A stretch of DNA of 64,000 bases from contig CAJQUW010009088.1 in NCBI GenBank assembly GCA_907163375.1, positions 1-64,000 on the forward strand. Direction: 5' to 3'. Below the pieces are notes generated by a model, which was not told the origin of the DNA, made no database searches, and saw only the letters and a list, made by a program, of their open reading frames with translations. Below are positions 10,783 to 20,049 of this stretch, in pieces; position 1 is the first letter of the stretch, and the number at the start of each line of letters is the position of its first letter. The position numbers and the translations under genes were made by a program. The stretch comes from Prostheceraeus crozeri. Its lineage: Eukaryota; Platyhelminthes; Polycladida; Euryleptidae.

Positions 10783-11400
10783 ATGGATTTCAGACTTCAA
10801 TGTGATAAAGTTCTGACTGTCTCAGGTCCATCTCATGCAGGTAAAACTGTTTTCACGCTGAATTTATTGGATAAAAGAAGGGAGTTGTTTAAGGAACCTA
10901 TCAATCGAGTGATTTGGTGTTATGGTATTTATCAACCGTCGCTGTTTCAGGAATTACAAAGTCGCAACTTTATTCGACATGAAGGAATTATTGCAGTGGA
11001 TAAACTTCAGTCTAATGATGTTGTTGTATTGGATGATTTATTAAAAGAAAGTAAGAATTCAAAAGATGTTACAGATATGTTCACTCGTGCAGCACATCAT
11101 AAAAGGTGCTTTATGATCTATATCACACAAAATTTGTTTCCTGATGGAAAAGAAGCTCGTACACGAAACCTGAATACACACTATTATGCTATTTTCAAGA
11201 ATCCGCGAGATAAAAGTCAATTTGAAATTTTAGCGCGACAAATTGCACCCAGAGAATCAAAAGCCTTAATTGAAATTTTTCAAGCAGCTACTGAAAAACC
11301 ATACGGTTACTTATTCATTGACTTTACGCAAGAGTGTCCGGAAGAATTTAGATTTCGAAGTGATATTTTGAAAACTCCCATGATTATCTACAAACTATGA
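10783..11400 (+). CDS. A32/FtsK-type genome-packaging ATPase (copy A)
   Basis: This 205-aa P-loop ATPase has a Walker A motif GPSHAGKT at residues 15-22 and a Walker B motif NDVVVLDD at about residues 78-85. A later conserved stretch, THYYAIFKNPRDKSQ, is typical of the poxvirus A32-like packaging ATPases found in Polintons. It would pump the element genome into capsids. I chose ATG 10,783 because the Walker A then sits at the usual distance from the start; the frame is open a little further upstream. Its stop overlaps the next start as ATGA. Confidence 0.9.
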   Translation: MDFRLQCDKVLTVSGPSHAGKTVFTLNLLDKRRELFKEPINRVIWCYGIYQPSLFQELQSRNFIRHEGIIAVDKLQSNDVVVLDDLLKESKNSKDVTDMFTRAAHHKRCFMIYITQNLFPDGKEARTRNLNTHYYAIFKNPRDKSQFEILARQIAPRESKALIEIFQAATEKPYGYLFIDFTQECPEEFRFRSDILKTPMIIYKL

Positions 11401-12089
11401 GTTCTTATTCTCGCATGATTGTTATTCCTCAGGATGAATATGTACAATTGACTGCCATGCAGCAAGTAAAGCAACCTCTTGCAAATCAAATGTATAGGAA
11501 AGAAATAGATTATCAGCAAAATGTTCACATCAAAGATCCACATCGTGCTGTATTATTACAATCGGAAACTGTTGAGCAATTGAAAAACTTGAAGAATAAG
11601 ATGCGTGACTCTGTATCGACTGCTACACCTTTAGCATCTCGCGCACATGCCATATCTCTTTTCAACAGTATTGAACCCCATCTCAATGTAAATGATAGAG
11701 GAGAAATCATTACAGATGAAAGTAAAGTGATTGATGCTTCACGTTATGAAGACTTGATTCAGTATGCGACACGTAGAAAGCGCCGTCAGGGCTATGTTCC
11801 ACCTGGTTGGTCATACTTTCTTAAACTATTGAAAAAGCATAATGTACCAAAATTTGCTTTAAATAATGAGACATTGAAAGAACTTGATTCAACAGTGGCT
11901 ACTGCTCCAATGCTTCAGACGATGAAAATGCCAACAAATTGGTTTAAGACGTCACCTGCTACATCCCCTCCCACACTCACTAAGCAAACAAGAGGAAGAA
12001 CTCGACGTAGATCTACATCACCACTAAAACTAGCAAAAGGAAAACGTAAAACAGCTCCTCCCAGGAAATACATGTTCTCAGACAATTAA
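11397..12089 (+). CDS. Basic 230-aa protein, probable virion core component (copy A)
   Basis: The start overlaps the ATPase stop by four bases. The N-terminus has IVIPQDEYVQL, a pattern I associate with proteins lying next to capsid genes in arthropod Polintons. The middle is helical. The C-terminal 45 residues are Arg/Lys/Ser/Pro rich (RGRTRRRSTSPLK), like a nucleic-acid-binding tail. By position and composition it could be a core or minor capsid protein. No enzyme motif is seen. Confidence 0.65.
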   Translation: MSSYSRMIVIPQDEYVQLTAMQQVKQPLANQMYRKEIDYQQNVHIKDPHRAVLLQSETVEQLKNLKNKMRDSVSTATPLASRAHAISLFNSIEPHLNVNDRGEIITDESKVIDASRYEDLIQYATRRKRRQGYVPPGWSYFLKLLKKHNVPKFALNNETLKELDSTVATAPMLQTMKMPTNWFKTSPATSPPTLTKQTRGRTRRRSTSPLKLAKGKRKTAPPRKYMFSDN

Positions 12090-12090
12090 T

Positions 12091-13367
12091 GTGAAGCAGA
12101 TGTGTTGCTTGCCATGTAATGAGCCGCCAGAGGTGAATGTCGTTGTCACTTGCACTTGCTGCGCCAGCTCTCACAATGAAACCCCTAAGCAATGTGAACA
12201 CGATCGCAAAACCGCTAAAGCTAAATGCTGCAGTTGTTGTAAATGTAGAAAGGCAAGAAAAAAAAAGATGAGAAGTAGAAAAAAGAGTCAGTCGTTATCG
12301 ACTGAACGTTTGAAGTCAATCTATTATGATGTAAAGCATCCGGCAGGATTTGCATCTATCAAGAAATTATCAAAAGCGAGTGGTCTTCCACAATCACAAG
12401 TGAAACGATGGTTAAAGGGTCAGGCTACCTATACACTCCACAAACAAGCGAAAAAGAAGTACCGCACCCGCCATTATATTGTTCATGACATCGATGAACA
12501 GTGGCAAGCAGATTTGTGTGATGTTGCCTCCATTTCAAAACATAACTCGGGCAATAATTTTATTTTAACCGTCATTGATATTTTCTCGCGTTATGCGTGG
12601 GCTCAACCTTTAAAAACTAAAGAAGGGAAAGGAGTAGCAAAAGCATTCCAAACAATTTTTCGAGAAGGTCGCATTCCAAAAAGAATTCAGAGTGATCAAG
12701 GAAAAGAGTTTGAAAATCAGCATGTGACAAGATTATTTGAGAGGCATGACATTGAGTTGTTTAGTGTAAAGAGTGCTTATAAAGCTGCACTCGTTGAACG
12801 TTTTAATCGCACATTAAAAAATCGCTTGTGGCGACATTTTACTGCCAACTTGACACAAAATTGGACAAAGGTTCTACAAGATACACTCAAGATACACTCC
12901 ATGCCTACAATCACTCTATCCATCGTTCTATTGGACTCAGACCAGTAGATGTAAATGCTGACAATGTAGATAAAGTGCGCGAATCATTCCAACGTAAACG
13001 CACTCATGTGAAAAGTGATGTGAAAATTGGTGATAAAGTTCGTATCTAAAAAGTGAAGAGTGTTTTTGCTAAAGGGTACCTTCCGAATTGGACAGAGGAG
13101 GTATTTACAGTATCAAGGATTAATCAAAAAGACTCTCCGACCACCTACAAGTTGAAAGATTACGTTAATGAGGAAATTGAGGGTAGCTTTTACCGCGATG
13201 AGATTGAGGTAGTCACTGAAAGTGAAACATATTTGGTAGAGAAAATCATTCGATGTAAAAAACGGCAAGGTGAAGAATGGTGTCTTGTTAAATGGACTGG
13301 TTATCCTTCAAGTATGAACTCTTGGATGCGTCGTGCCGACATCTTTCATCTAAGTGATCGACAGTGA
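12091..13367 (+). pseudogene. Polinton integrase with chromodomain (copy A, broken)
   Basis: The order is: a Cys-rich N-terminal stretch, a helical region with KKLSKASGLPQSQVKRWL, and a retroviral-type integrase core with DDE residues visible as QADLCD, QSDQGKEF and LVERFNR. A basic segment follows, then a C-terminal chromodomain (YLVEKIIRCKK, then WCLVKWTGYPSSMNSW). The enzyme would insert the linear element and make the 6-bp target duplication; a chromodomain could guide it to methylated histones. The copy is broken, with about two breaks. The counterpart in copy B is open over the whole core and chromodomain. Confidence 0.9.
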
Positions 13368-13408
13368 TTCATGCAAAGTTGTAACTAACAATGTTTAGGG
13401 TTTGAGCT

Positions 13409-13864
13409 ATGAATCCAACTGCCTCATTTTATTCACGACCCTCCTATGTAAGTGGTGGAGGACAAATTTACATCGGCGCTCGCCGCCAACGTGGAGGTAG
13501 CATACTTGGTGCACTGAAATCTGTTGTAGCACCTCTCATATCCAATGTCGGTAGATCTTTAAAGCGAAATGTTTTAAGTAATGCCGTTTGCTTTGCTGGT
13601 GATGTTGCTAGTGATCTTTCCAGAGGTAGAAGTTTTAAGAGCAGTTTGTTGAATCGTGGGAAGGAACGCGGTTTAAAAACATTGAAGCAGACCTTTGCTG
13701 GTGTTACTCAAGGAAAGAAATCACCTAAACGAATGAAAAAATGAAGGAGGAAACATCGCGGAGCTGGTATGGTGCGATCTTCAGTCAAAAGGCATTCACG
13801 CAAACGTCGCAGAGGCTCTAATCATTCATCAGGCGCTAAACGACGACGCTGCCATAACTTCTAA
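13409..13864 (+). pseudogene. pVI/pX-like basic minor virion protein (copy A, broken)
   Basis: The N-terminal half has a Gly-rich stretch (SGGGQIYIGARRQRGG) followed by an amphipathic region (SILGALKSVVAPLISNVG). The C-terminal half is extremely basic. This layout resembles adenovirus pVI and the small membrane-active proteins of Polintons that lie beside the major capsid gene. It probably links capsid and genome or helps membrane exit; this is inferred. The gene is broken here and open in copy B (151 aa). Confidence 0.6.
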
Positions 13865-13866
13865 TC

Positions 13867-15144
13867 ATGGAGTGTAAAACTTCCGGATTTTGTTTGTTTG
13901 ATCAACAAGCCATACAGACAGATATTCTTAGTTCAAGTATTGTAGATTATCATCCTCGAACAGCTGAGAATGCTGGCCCCATTGAATTTGTTATTCCTGG
14001 TGGTAGTGATGACTACATAGATTTGAGTTATGCGATGCTTGATTTGAGGTTTAGAATTCAGCAAGCAGATGGAACTGCTATTGACGATGCACATAAAGTT
14101 GGACTGAACAATTTACCATTGACTACATTACTTCGCGATGTTTCTCTAACGATTGGAGAGCAGCAGGTGGAAGGTGGTCAAAGCGATTATCCCTGTAAAT
14201 CATATTTCAATCATGTATCACAGTTTCATGCAGCAGCACAAAAAAGTCATATGGAAGCCATTGGATGGTACAGAGATGAAGCAGGAAAATTTGATGTTGA
14301 AACAAACAGTGGCTTTGTAAAGCGATCTGCTATGATTAAAGATAGTAGAGTATGTCAGCTATATGGTCCGCTGAATTTAGGCTTCTTTAGACAGTCAAAG
14401 TTTTTACTCTGTAATACCAGCATGCGACTCAAGCTGACATTGAATAAGCCTGAATTTGCGCTGAATGCATTTGCTAAAGTTGACAATTTTAGAATTCATG
14501 TGGAAGATATTGCACTTTACATTCGTCGAGTAGTACCGAATCCAAGTGTCATTAGAGGACATGCTGAAGGTCTTAACCGCCAAAATGCCATTTACCCCGT
14601 TCAGCATACAAAGCTTCTCACCTTTACAATTCCTAAAGATCAAAAGAGTTTCATGAAAGATGGCCTCTTTCCATCGGAAGCACCGAAGCTCCTCATGGTG
14701 GCAATGATTGAAAATGATGCATTTAATGGTAATATAAAGAAGAATCCTTTCAATTTTAAACACAATCAGTTAAGTGAAATTGCTTTACGTGTAAATGGTG
14801 TGAGTCATCCTGGTCCACCCTACAAACCAGATTTTGCTGCGGATCAATTTATGCGCAGTTATGTTGATTTTATGGATGTCTTTGGCTTTTACAATACGGA
14901 TGACACCAACGGACTGACTATGAAAGAGTTTAAGAGTGGATATACTATTTATGCATTTGATTTGACTGCTGACAGCGATATTAGTGCACCCTATCGTCAA
15001 GCGAACGTGCCTCATAATATTCGTTTGGATTTGACGTTCAAAAGAACACTACCTGAGACGATCAATGTATTAATTTATGCAGTCTTCGATTCAAATATTG
15101 AAATTACAAAGTATCGTGACGTGATTCTTCAGTATAATCGTTAA
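13867..15144 (+). CDS. Major capsid protein, hexon-like (copy A)
   Basis: The 425-aa product has the pattern PIEFVIPGGSDDYIDLSYAML near the start, then LPLTTLLRDVSLTIG and a segment around YFNHVSQFH. This matches the family often labelled F54H12.2-like in animal genomes, understood to be the double jelly-roll capsid protein of Polintons. It would form the capsid shell. It is fully open in both copies, with seven residue differences between them. Its stop overlaps the protease start by one base (TAATG). Confidence 0.85.
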   Translation: MECKTSGFCLFDQQAIQTDILSSSIVDYHPRTAENAGPIEFVIPGGSDDYIDLSYAMLDLRFRIQQADGTAIDDAHKVGLNNLPLTTLLRDVSLTIGEQQVEGGQSDYPCKSYFNHVSQFHAAAQKSHMEAIGWYRDEAGKFDVETNSGFVKRSAMIKDSRVCQLYGPLNLGFFRQSKFLLCNTSMRLKLTLNKPEFALNAFAKVDNFRIHVEDIALYIRRVVPNPSVIRGHAEGLNRQNAIYPVQHTKLLTFTIPKDQKSFMKDGLFPSEAPKLLMVAMIENDAFNGNIKKNPFNFKHNQLSEIALRVNGVSHPGPPYKPDFAADQFMRSYVDFMDVFGFYNTDDTNGLTMKEFKSGYTIYAFDLTADSDISAPYRQANVPHNIRLDLTFKRTLPETINVLIYAVFDSNIEITKYRDVILQYNR

Positions 15145-15605
15145 TGAGTTGGTTGACTGCTGACGATATTAAGACTAAAGTGCAGCGTAATGCAGACGAA
15201 GCGACGTTGAAAGCTTTCGATAATGTCTATTCACTCGATACCTTGCCACCTGCAGTAAATCACTATCCCATCTTTATTGTGCTAAACACTCATTCGCAGA
15301 ATTTAGGCGGTGAGCATTGGAAAGCGATCTTTATTGGAGAAGACCGACGTGGTGAACTATTTGACTCTCTTGCTCAACCTCCAAATATACCAACACAGCA
15401 GTGGTTGAGAAAACATACGCGTCAATATCAGCGAAATGAACGCATACTACAACATCCACTTTCATCAACGTGTGGTGCTTTTGTACTGTACTTCATCTTA
15501 AAACGTTTACATGTATCTCGATTTGCATCTGTTATTCAAAACTTTTCATGTAATCCATCCTCTAATGAAAAAATGATTTGTAAGTTCTATCATGATTTGA
15601 AATAA
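15144..15605 (+). CDS. Adenain-like cysteine protease (copy A)
   Basis: The 153-aa product has the adenovirus-protease triad in order: His58 in GGEHWKAIF, Asp74 in ELFDSL and Cys110 in STCGAFVLYF. The length and order fit the Polinton PRO protein, which matures virion proteins during assembly. It directly follows the capsid gene and ends at a convergent polyadenylation region. Only one residue differs from copy B. Confidence 0.9.
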   Translation: MSWLTADDIKTKVQRNADEATLKAFDNVYSLDTLPPAVNHYPIFIVLNTHSQNLGGEHWKAIFIGEDRRGELFDSLAQPPNIPTQQWLRKHTRQYQRNERILQHPLSSTCGAFVLYFILKRLHVSRFASVIQNFSCNPSSNEKMICKFYHDLK

Positions 15606-15640
15606 AAACATCATGTTGGAAAAATTGTTTTTTATTTTAC
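15600..15640. terminator. Convergent polyadenylation region
   Basis: AATAAA overlaps the protease stop on the plus strand (15,601-15,606). A mirrored AATAAA lies on the minus strand just past the TBP-like stop (TTTTATT near 15,630). The two transcription units therefore meet tail to tail within about 40 bases. Copy B is the same at 56,661-56,700. Confidence 0.6.
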
Positions 15641-16177
15641 AATCCGCTGGGTACGTACATACTCGATGAGATAGTCTGGGATCACATTTGCTTGTACATG
15701 AGATTTTAATCCAGTAATGATCACTTTACTATTATGAAAGATTGCCACATGCACAGGTAACCAACAACTAATGAGAGCTGCAGGAAAAAGTTCGGGTTCA
15801 TAACACAAATTGTAACTGCTGGTACGAATCTTCAAAAATGATACACTTTCACTCAATTGAGTAGAGATCACCATATTGTCCACAGTCAGATTCGACATCA
15901 CACACCTCTCCCTCTTCCATATCCGACGTAGTAGTCTTTGTAGCTCTAAGCGCATTGACTGCGCCGATGAATGAGAAAGGGCGCCGAGAATCTGTACAGT
16001 CCCATTTGGGAAGAGTTGAAGATTCCGTGAATTGTTCATCTTCACCACTAACATTTGAGGACGGCCCGGGTAATACTTGCTGTTTGGAAGCTGTTGGTGT
16101 AATGTTGTGAGATCGATTTTGGTGTAGAGTCTGAAGCGACGGAGAATGTTGACGATGGTGTAGCGATGGCGCTTCAT
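15632..16177 (-). CDS. TATA-binding-protein-like gene (copy A)
   Basis: The 181-aa product shows two imperfect repeats of the TBP saddle. Repeat 1 (about residues 8-88) has KIDLTTLHQQLPNSKYYPGR, then LFPNGTVQILGA. Repeat 2 (about 95-175) has SNLTVDNMVIS, then YEPELFPAALIS, then IFHNSKVIITGLKS. These match cellular TBP positions such as YNPKRF, IFSSGK, YEPELFPGLIY and IFVSGKVVLTGAK, including aromatic residues that insert into TATA DNA. It would recruit RNA polymerase II to the element's TATA promoters; that role is inferred. Its first part overlaps the PC4-like gene in another frame. It is open in both copies. Confidence 0.8.
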   Translation of the reverse strand: MKRHRYTIVNILRRFRLYTKIDLTTLHQQLPNSKYYPGRPQMLVVKMNNSRNLQLFPNGTVQILGALSHSSAQSMRLELQRLLRRIWKRERCVMSNLTVDNMVISTQLSESVSFLKIRTSSYNLCYEPELFPAALISCWLPVHVAIFHNSKVIITGLKSHVQANVIPDYLIEYVRTQRIVK

Positions 16178-16499
16178 GATGAAAAAATGAGTAAATTGAG
16201 CGATGTACCTTCCTTTTATACTTTTCCCAACTACCTTGATGAAATGTGAAGTTAGTATGAAGTTGGGAATGATAGAGTTGAATTCGCCGATTGTTGACGC
16301 GCAGCCAGATGCGATTTCGAATACGTGAATGTCTTTTCATATAGAAGTATTTCAAATCCTTCATGATATGATGTAGAGATTGAAAATGACGATAAGATAA
16401 AGCAAACTCTCTTCTCACATTTCCAGTTGAATCTTTGAAATAGACGTTTCGATCATGATCAGTTTCAATACGTTGTAGGCAATCTAATTTCCAACTCAT
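15849..16499 (-). CDS. PC4-like protein with overlapping tail (copy A)
   Basis: The 216-aa frame has two PC4-like units: about residues 8-60 (WKLDCLQRIETDHD, then REFALSYRHFQSLHHIMKDL) and about 65-108 (IWLRVNNRRIQLYHS, then FTFHQGSWEKYKRKVHRSI). Each ends in the pattern of PC4, a strand, an aromatic residue, then L-x-x-I-x-D-L. PC4 binds single-stranded DNA and acts as a transcription coactivator. The last half is a Ser/Pro/acidic tail that shares its DNA with the TBP-like gene in another frame. Both copies keep this overlap. The tail could be a by-product of the overlap. Confidence 0.65.
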   Translation of the reverse strand: MSWKLDCLQRIETDHDRNVYFKDSTGNVRREFALSYRHFQSLHHIMKDLKYFYMKRHSRIRNRIWLRVNNRRIQLYHSQLHTNFTFHQGSWEKYKRKVHRSIYSFFHHEAPSLHHRQHSPSLQTLHQNRSHNITPTASKQQVLPGPSSNVSGEDEQFTESSTLPKWDCTDSRRPFSFIGAVNALRATKTTTSDMEEGEVCDVESDCGQYGDLYSIE

Positions 16500-16521
16500 G
16501 GTGAGTGGTAGTCATGTCTGA

Positions 16522-16890
16522 TTAAGATTTGCATAGTAGGGCGATGAACTCACGACGAATAAATGTCATGATGGAGCGATGTATGTATCTTCTATACTTC
16601 TCCCAATTGTATTTGCGAAATGAGAAGCAGTTTGCGGAATGAGAATGGCAGATTTGAATTTCATTGTTGCGACGTTGAAGCCAAACTTGATCATCCAAGG
16701 AGATGAATCTTAATGTTTCAAAATATTCCAAATCCCTCATGATATCATTAAGGTTGACAAATTGTCGCCATGTTAATGTAATACCTCTTGATGAATGACC
16801 ATGAGAATTTTTGAAATGTACGTTTCCATCACGATCAACTCTGATATATTGTAGAGAGTCCAAAATCCAAGTCTTCATGATGTTATGCAA
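16522..16890 (-). CDS. Second PC4-like protein (copy A)
   Basis: The 122-aa product is a paralogue of the neighbouring gene, with the same two units: WILDSLQYIRVDRDGNVHF and RGITLTWRQFVNLNDIMRDL, then FSFRKYNWEKYRRYIHRSI. RGITLT with the following helix is close to KGISLNPEQW in human PC4. A protein with two units could by itself mimic the PC4 dimer. Its start codon faces the plus-strand WEVG gene across only about 25 bases, so the two promoters must overlap or lie inside genes. Function as a ssDNA-binding transcription or replication cofactor is inferred. Confidence 0.65.
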   Translation of the reverse strand: MHNIMKTWILDSLQYIRVDRDGNVHFKNSHGHSSRGITLTWRQFVNLNDIMRDLEYFETLRFISLDDQVWLQRRNNEIQICHSHSANCFSFRKYNWEKYRRYIHRSIMTFIRREFIALLCKS

Positions 16891-16913
16891 AGTCGCAGAT
16901 CAGCAATATAAAA

Positions 16914-18311
16914 ATGTCGTTTTATCATATTTTGCTTAGCAATGCGGCTACAAAGAGATTTGCTAGTAATCGAGCCGCACTCTTTTCTACTCCCATTGAT
17001 CATACACAACAGCTAAATGGAAATTGGGAAGTGGGTGTCACTCAACTTGTTTATAGCAACTGTGTCTATACTTTTGATCATGAGGTGATGACTATTAATA
17101 TGAGACGCACAGCTGCTTACCAATGTGAAAAGGGCTGCCGAGTATACATTCCACAGTGGCCAAAGGAAGATCTCTTATCATGTAAAAAGTTTATATATGA
17201 TTTCTTGAAAAGAGCGTGTAAACATATTGTCCAATTTACTCCGCACAATGATGATTATAATTATGTACATCATGTAGTTGAGAAAGATTGGATTGTTGGT
17301 TTAAGTCCAAGTTTAAGAAATGATTTAGGTTACCTCGCTAGCGCCTTAACAAGCTATGATAATTTTAATGTTAATTACCACATAAGTGGTCATAAACAGT
17401 TAATATATCGAGAGGAAGCTTATTATGTAGATCTTATTCCAAGAAATGAGAAGACGTTGGTGAAGAAGATTGTGATTAAGCCAAGAAAGACAAACATGAC
17501 TCCTGAAACATTATTGAAGAAATTTAATTATCTCCTTCGAGTTGATGGTAAACAAGTGGCAACATTGACTTATATCAAATCATCTAATCATATTGCAATA
17601 AGTAAATTAAATGATGATGATCTAGTATTAGTTTGTTCAAAAGATTTTCATCAGTTCTTACGACATCATTCTACAGCTGTTCATGGAAAATTTGATATGC
17701 AACATTTACCATGTGAAAGGTCAAATCAATTTGATACAGAATGGACCGTATCTTTATACAGAAAGTGTGTAGAGCCTTTAGGTGGTATCTTACATGAAAC
17801 AAGAGTGTTGATGCCTCGCATCATTACTTCAGTTAAATTGGTTGCAGATTATTTAAATGAAGTGATTAATGAGCAACATATTTCATTTTCTGAAAAAGAA
17901 GGTACTTTGTCTCTCACTATAAGTGGAAAAGGTATTGAACTAATTATGGATAAAACTCTAATGGACATTTTGAGTTTTGATCAAAATATCTTTAAAAGTG
18001 GTACTGTAACCAAAGCTAGCACAGACATGTCGCTATCGCGTCGTATTAACTATTTTCAGATATATTCCAATATTGGTGAAGATGTACGTGTGGGAGATAT
18101 TGAAGCTCCATTGCTAGCAATGATACCATACCAGCCAAAAAGCTGCAGTATTTTATCTGAGCATACTTTCAAGAAAGTGCATTATACAAACCTGAAATCA
18201 AACTACATCCCACAAATTGATATTGCCATTTATGATGATGCTGGTGCGTTGATTCCTTTTCATAAAGATGCTGTGACAAGTATCACACTCCATTTCCGAA
18301 TGAAGAGTTAA
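16914..18311 (+). CDS. WEVG-family virion protein 1, penton candidate (copy A)
   Basis: The 465-aa product has the N-terminal signature QLNGNWEVGVTQLVYSN (about residues 33-49) and a C-terminal strand-rich end (IPQIDIAIYDDAGALIPF, then SITLHFRM). Both are typical of a family found next to capsid genes in arthropod Polintons and often proposed as penton or minor capsid protein. It is followed at once by a paralogue, the stop and next frame overlapping by one base. No enzyme motif is seen. The assignment to the penton is a proposal. Confidence 0.6.
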   Translation: MSFYHILLSNAATKRFASNRAALFSTPIDHTQQLNGNWEVGVTQLVYSNCVYTFDHEVMTINMRRTAAYQCEKGCRVYIPQWPKEDLLSCKKFIYDFLKRACKHIVQFTPHNDDYNYVHHVVEKDWIVGLSPSLRNDLGYLASALTSYDNFNVNYHISGHKQLIYREEAYYVDLIPRNEKTLVKKIVIKPRKTNMTPETLLKKFNYLLRVDGKQVATLTYIKSSNHIAISKLNDDDLVLVCSKDFHQFLRHHSTAVHGKFDMQHLPCERSNQFDTEWTVSLYRKCVEPLGGILHETRVLMPRIITSVKLVADYLNEVINEQHISFSEKEGTLSLTISGKGIELIMDKTLMDILSFDQNIFKSGTVTKASTDMSLSRRINYFQIYSNIGEDVRVGDIEAPLLAMIPYQPKSCSILSEHTFKKVHYTNLKSNYIPQIDIAIYDDAGALIPFHKDAVTSITLHFRMKS

Positions 18312-18349
18312 TGCAAACGTATGCTAATATATTTTCCAATGTGAATAAT

Positions 18350-19870
18350 ATGGAAAGTGAAAATAAGGACTCGTTTCTAATCTACTTGCCCAGTAATGCT
18401 TCTATGAATAAATTTCCCAAAAATAAACCATCAGACTATCGAGTAGAATTAAATCGTCCACTACATTTAGAAGGTGAATGGGAGGTTGGCGTTTCTAGTA
18501 TTTGCTATGATAGCAATATTCAGAATGCGAATGATTTGGAAGAAATGATATTGACTCCTCGCACCCATGATGGAATAACGATGAATAATGCATTCCAGTT
18601 CCCATACAATTTAACATCAGATGGAAAGTGGAACTATGAATGGATTCAGATAAAATCAGATTCTTATGAACCATTTGGGAATGAGAAAATTATTAAGGCA
18701 TTCAACAGTGGTAATACTTCCATCATGAAGAATAAAAATCAGAAAGCTTATGAGTTTACTATCTATCATTGGAGTGGGAGACAGTTCCTTCACTTTCATT
18801 CTTTTACTAAAGGTCTTACACTGAGGTTGGATAATGAATTCTATCCACATCTTGGTTTTGGTCATGGACTACATCTAACGTCAATTGCTACTGCAAATGT
18901 TAAAAAAGTTTATTCAAATCGAATCAACAAATTTCATTATAGATTTAAAATATTTGATGAAGATGTTGTAGAATGCGAAGAACGCATCATTTTGAAAAAG
19001 CGTGGTGTTCAACCTTTATCACTTATTGAGTTAGTAAAACGATGGGATGAGACTGTGGGTAAGAAGTATGGAGAGAAAATTATGGCGGACAAAAATAAGT
19101 TGGTTATTCAGAAATATAATGACAAACTTACAGTTTATTTCTCTCCAACCTTGCGCCATTTTGTACGACATTATACACCTATTATTGGAAGCGGTGTGGT
19201 GTATGCTTCTCATGAATATCACACTAAAGCTGATTCAGTTAATGATGAATGGTGGGTGGACATCTATGGCGATCGCATCAAGAAAATTTACCAGTCTTAT
19301 GAAGAATCTAAAGTTGCTATCAATATAATGCCGCGTCTATATCATACAGTTGAAAGCTTCATTCATGTAGTAAATCCTTATATACAACAGAAGTTGAAGC
19401 ATGTGATGAAAAGTAAATATGATGTAAAGAAACACCACATTTCGTTTTCAATTGAAAATCAACGCGTTGTTCTGAAACTGGGCGATGACATTCAATGTCA
19501 ATTGAGTAAAAATTTGAAAAAACGCTTTGGTTTTTCAATGCTACAAACTGTGTTTACTGCTGCGCATACGATTGGTAGGGAAACACCAATGACACTTGAT
19601 AAACATGAACAGCACCTTTACATTCAAAGTGATTTGATTCTACCTATTTCTGTTGGTGAGAAAAAAGAATACATTTTACGCGATTTCATTCATGATAAAG
19701 ACGCTTCATATGGAATAGTCGAGAAGATGTTTGAATCTATTTTCTATCATCCCGTCGTCAAACAAACTATACCCTCTATTGCTATCAAAATTACCAATGG
19801 TTTACAAGAGTGCATCCATGTGAAAGATACTAAATCCCTCGTAACTTTAGTGTTTCGGAAAACAAAGTGA
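18350..19870 (+). CDS. WEVG-family virion protein 2 (copy A)
   Basis: From ATG 18,350 the product is 506 aa (the frame is open from 18,311). It starts DSFLIYLPSNASMNKFPKN, then LEGEWEVGVSSICYDSN, the best-preserved form of the family signature. It ends in PSIAIKITNGLQECIHV and a strand-rich tail. The first 18,311-18,349 codons are probably not used, because the family normally begins close to the LPSN motif. The duplicated pair could form a two-part vertex or spike; this is inference. Confidence 0.6.
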   Translation: MESENKDSFLIYLPSNASMNKFPKNKPSDYRVELNRPLHLEGEWEVGVSSICYDSNIQNANDLEEMILTPRTHDGITMNNAFQFPYNLTSDGKWNYEWIQIKSDSYEPFGNEKIIKAFNSGNTSIMKNKNQKAYEFTIYHWSGRQFLHFHSFTKGLTLRLDNEFYPHLGFGHGLHLTSIATANVKKVYSNRINKFHYRFKIFDEDVVECEERIILKKRGVQPLSLIELVKRWDETVGKKYGEKIMADKNKLVIQKYNDKLTVYFSPTLRHFVRHYTPIIGSGVVYASHEYHTKADSVNDEWWVDIYGDRIKKIYQSYEESKVAINIMPRLYHTVESFIHVVNPYIQQKLKHVMKSKYDVKKHHISFSIENQRVVLKLGDDIQCQLSKNLKKRFGFSMLQTVFTAAHTIGRETPMTLDKHEQHLYIQSDLILPISVGEKKEYILRDFIHDKDASYGIVEKMFESIFYHPVVKQTIPSIAIKITNGLQECIHVKDTKSLVTLVFRKTK

Positions 19871-20049
19871 AGTCATTGTGATATGTTTATTGAAATAAAA
19901 ATATGTATATGAAAAAGTCTTTTCACAGATATAGGGGGAATGAGCTGACTCTAGGCATATATTCACAAGGAAGAAACGATCTCATGCGATACATAAAACA
20001 ACCATGTATATCTACAAAAAGCAACATCAAAATACTGAGTTAAAGTTGA
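19871..20049. terminator. Intergenic gap with convergent 3' ends
   Basis: This short gap lies between the WEVG gene and polB. AATAAA at 19,895-19,900 would end the plus-strand transcripts. No gene is seen. It is nearly identical in copy B (60,926-61,104). Confidence 0.45.
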
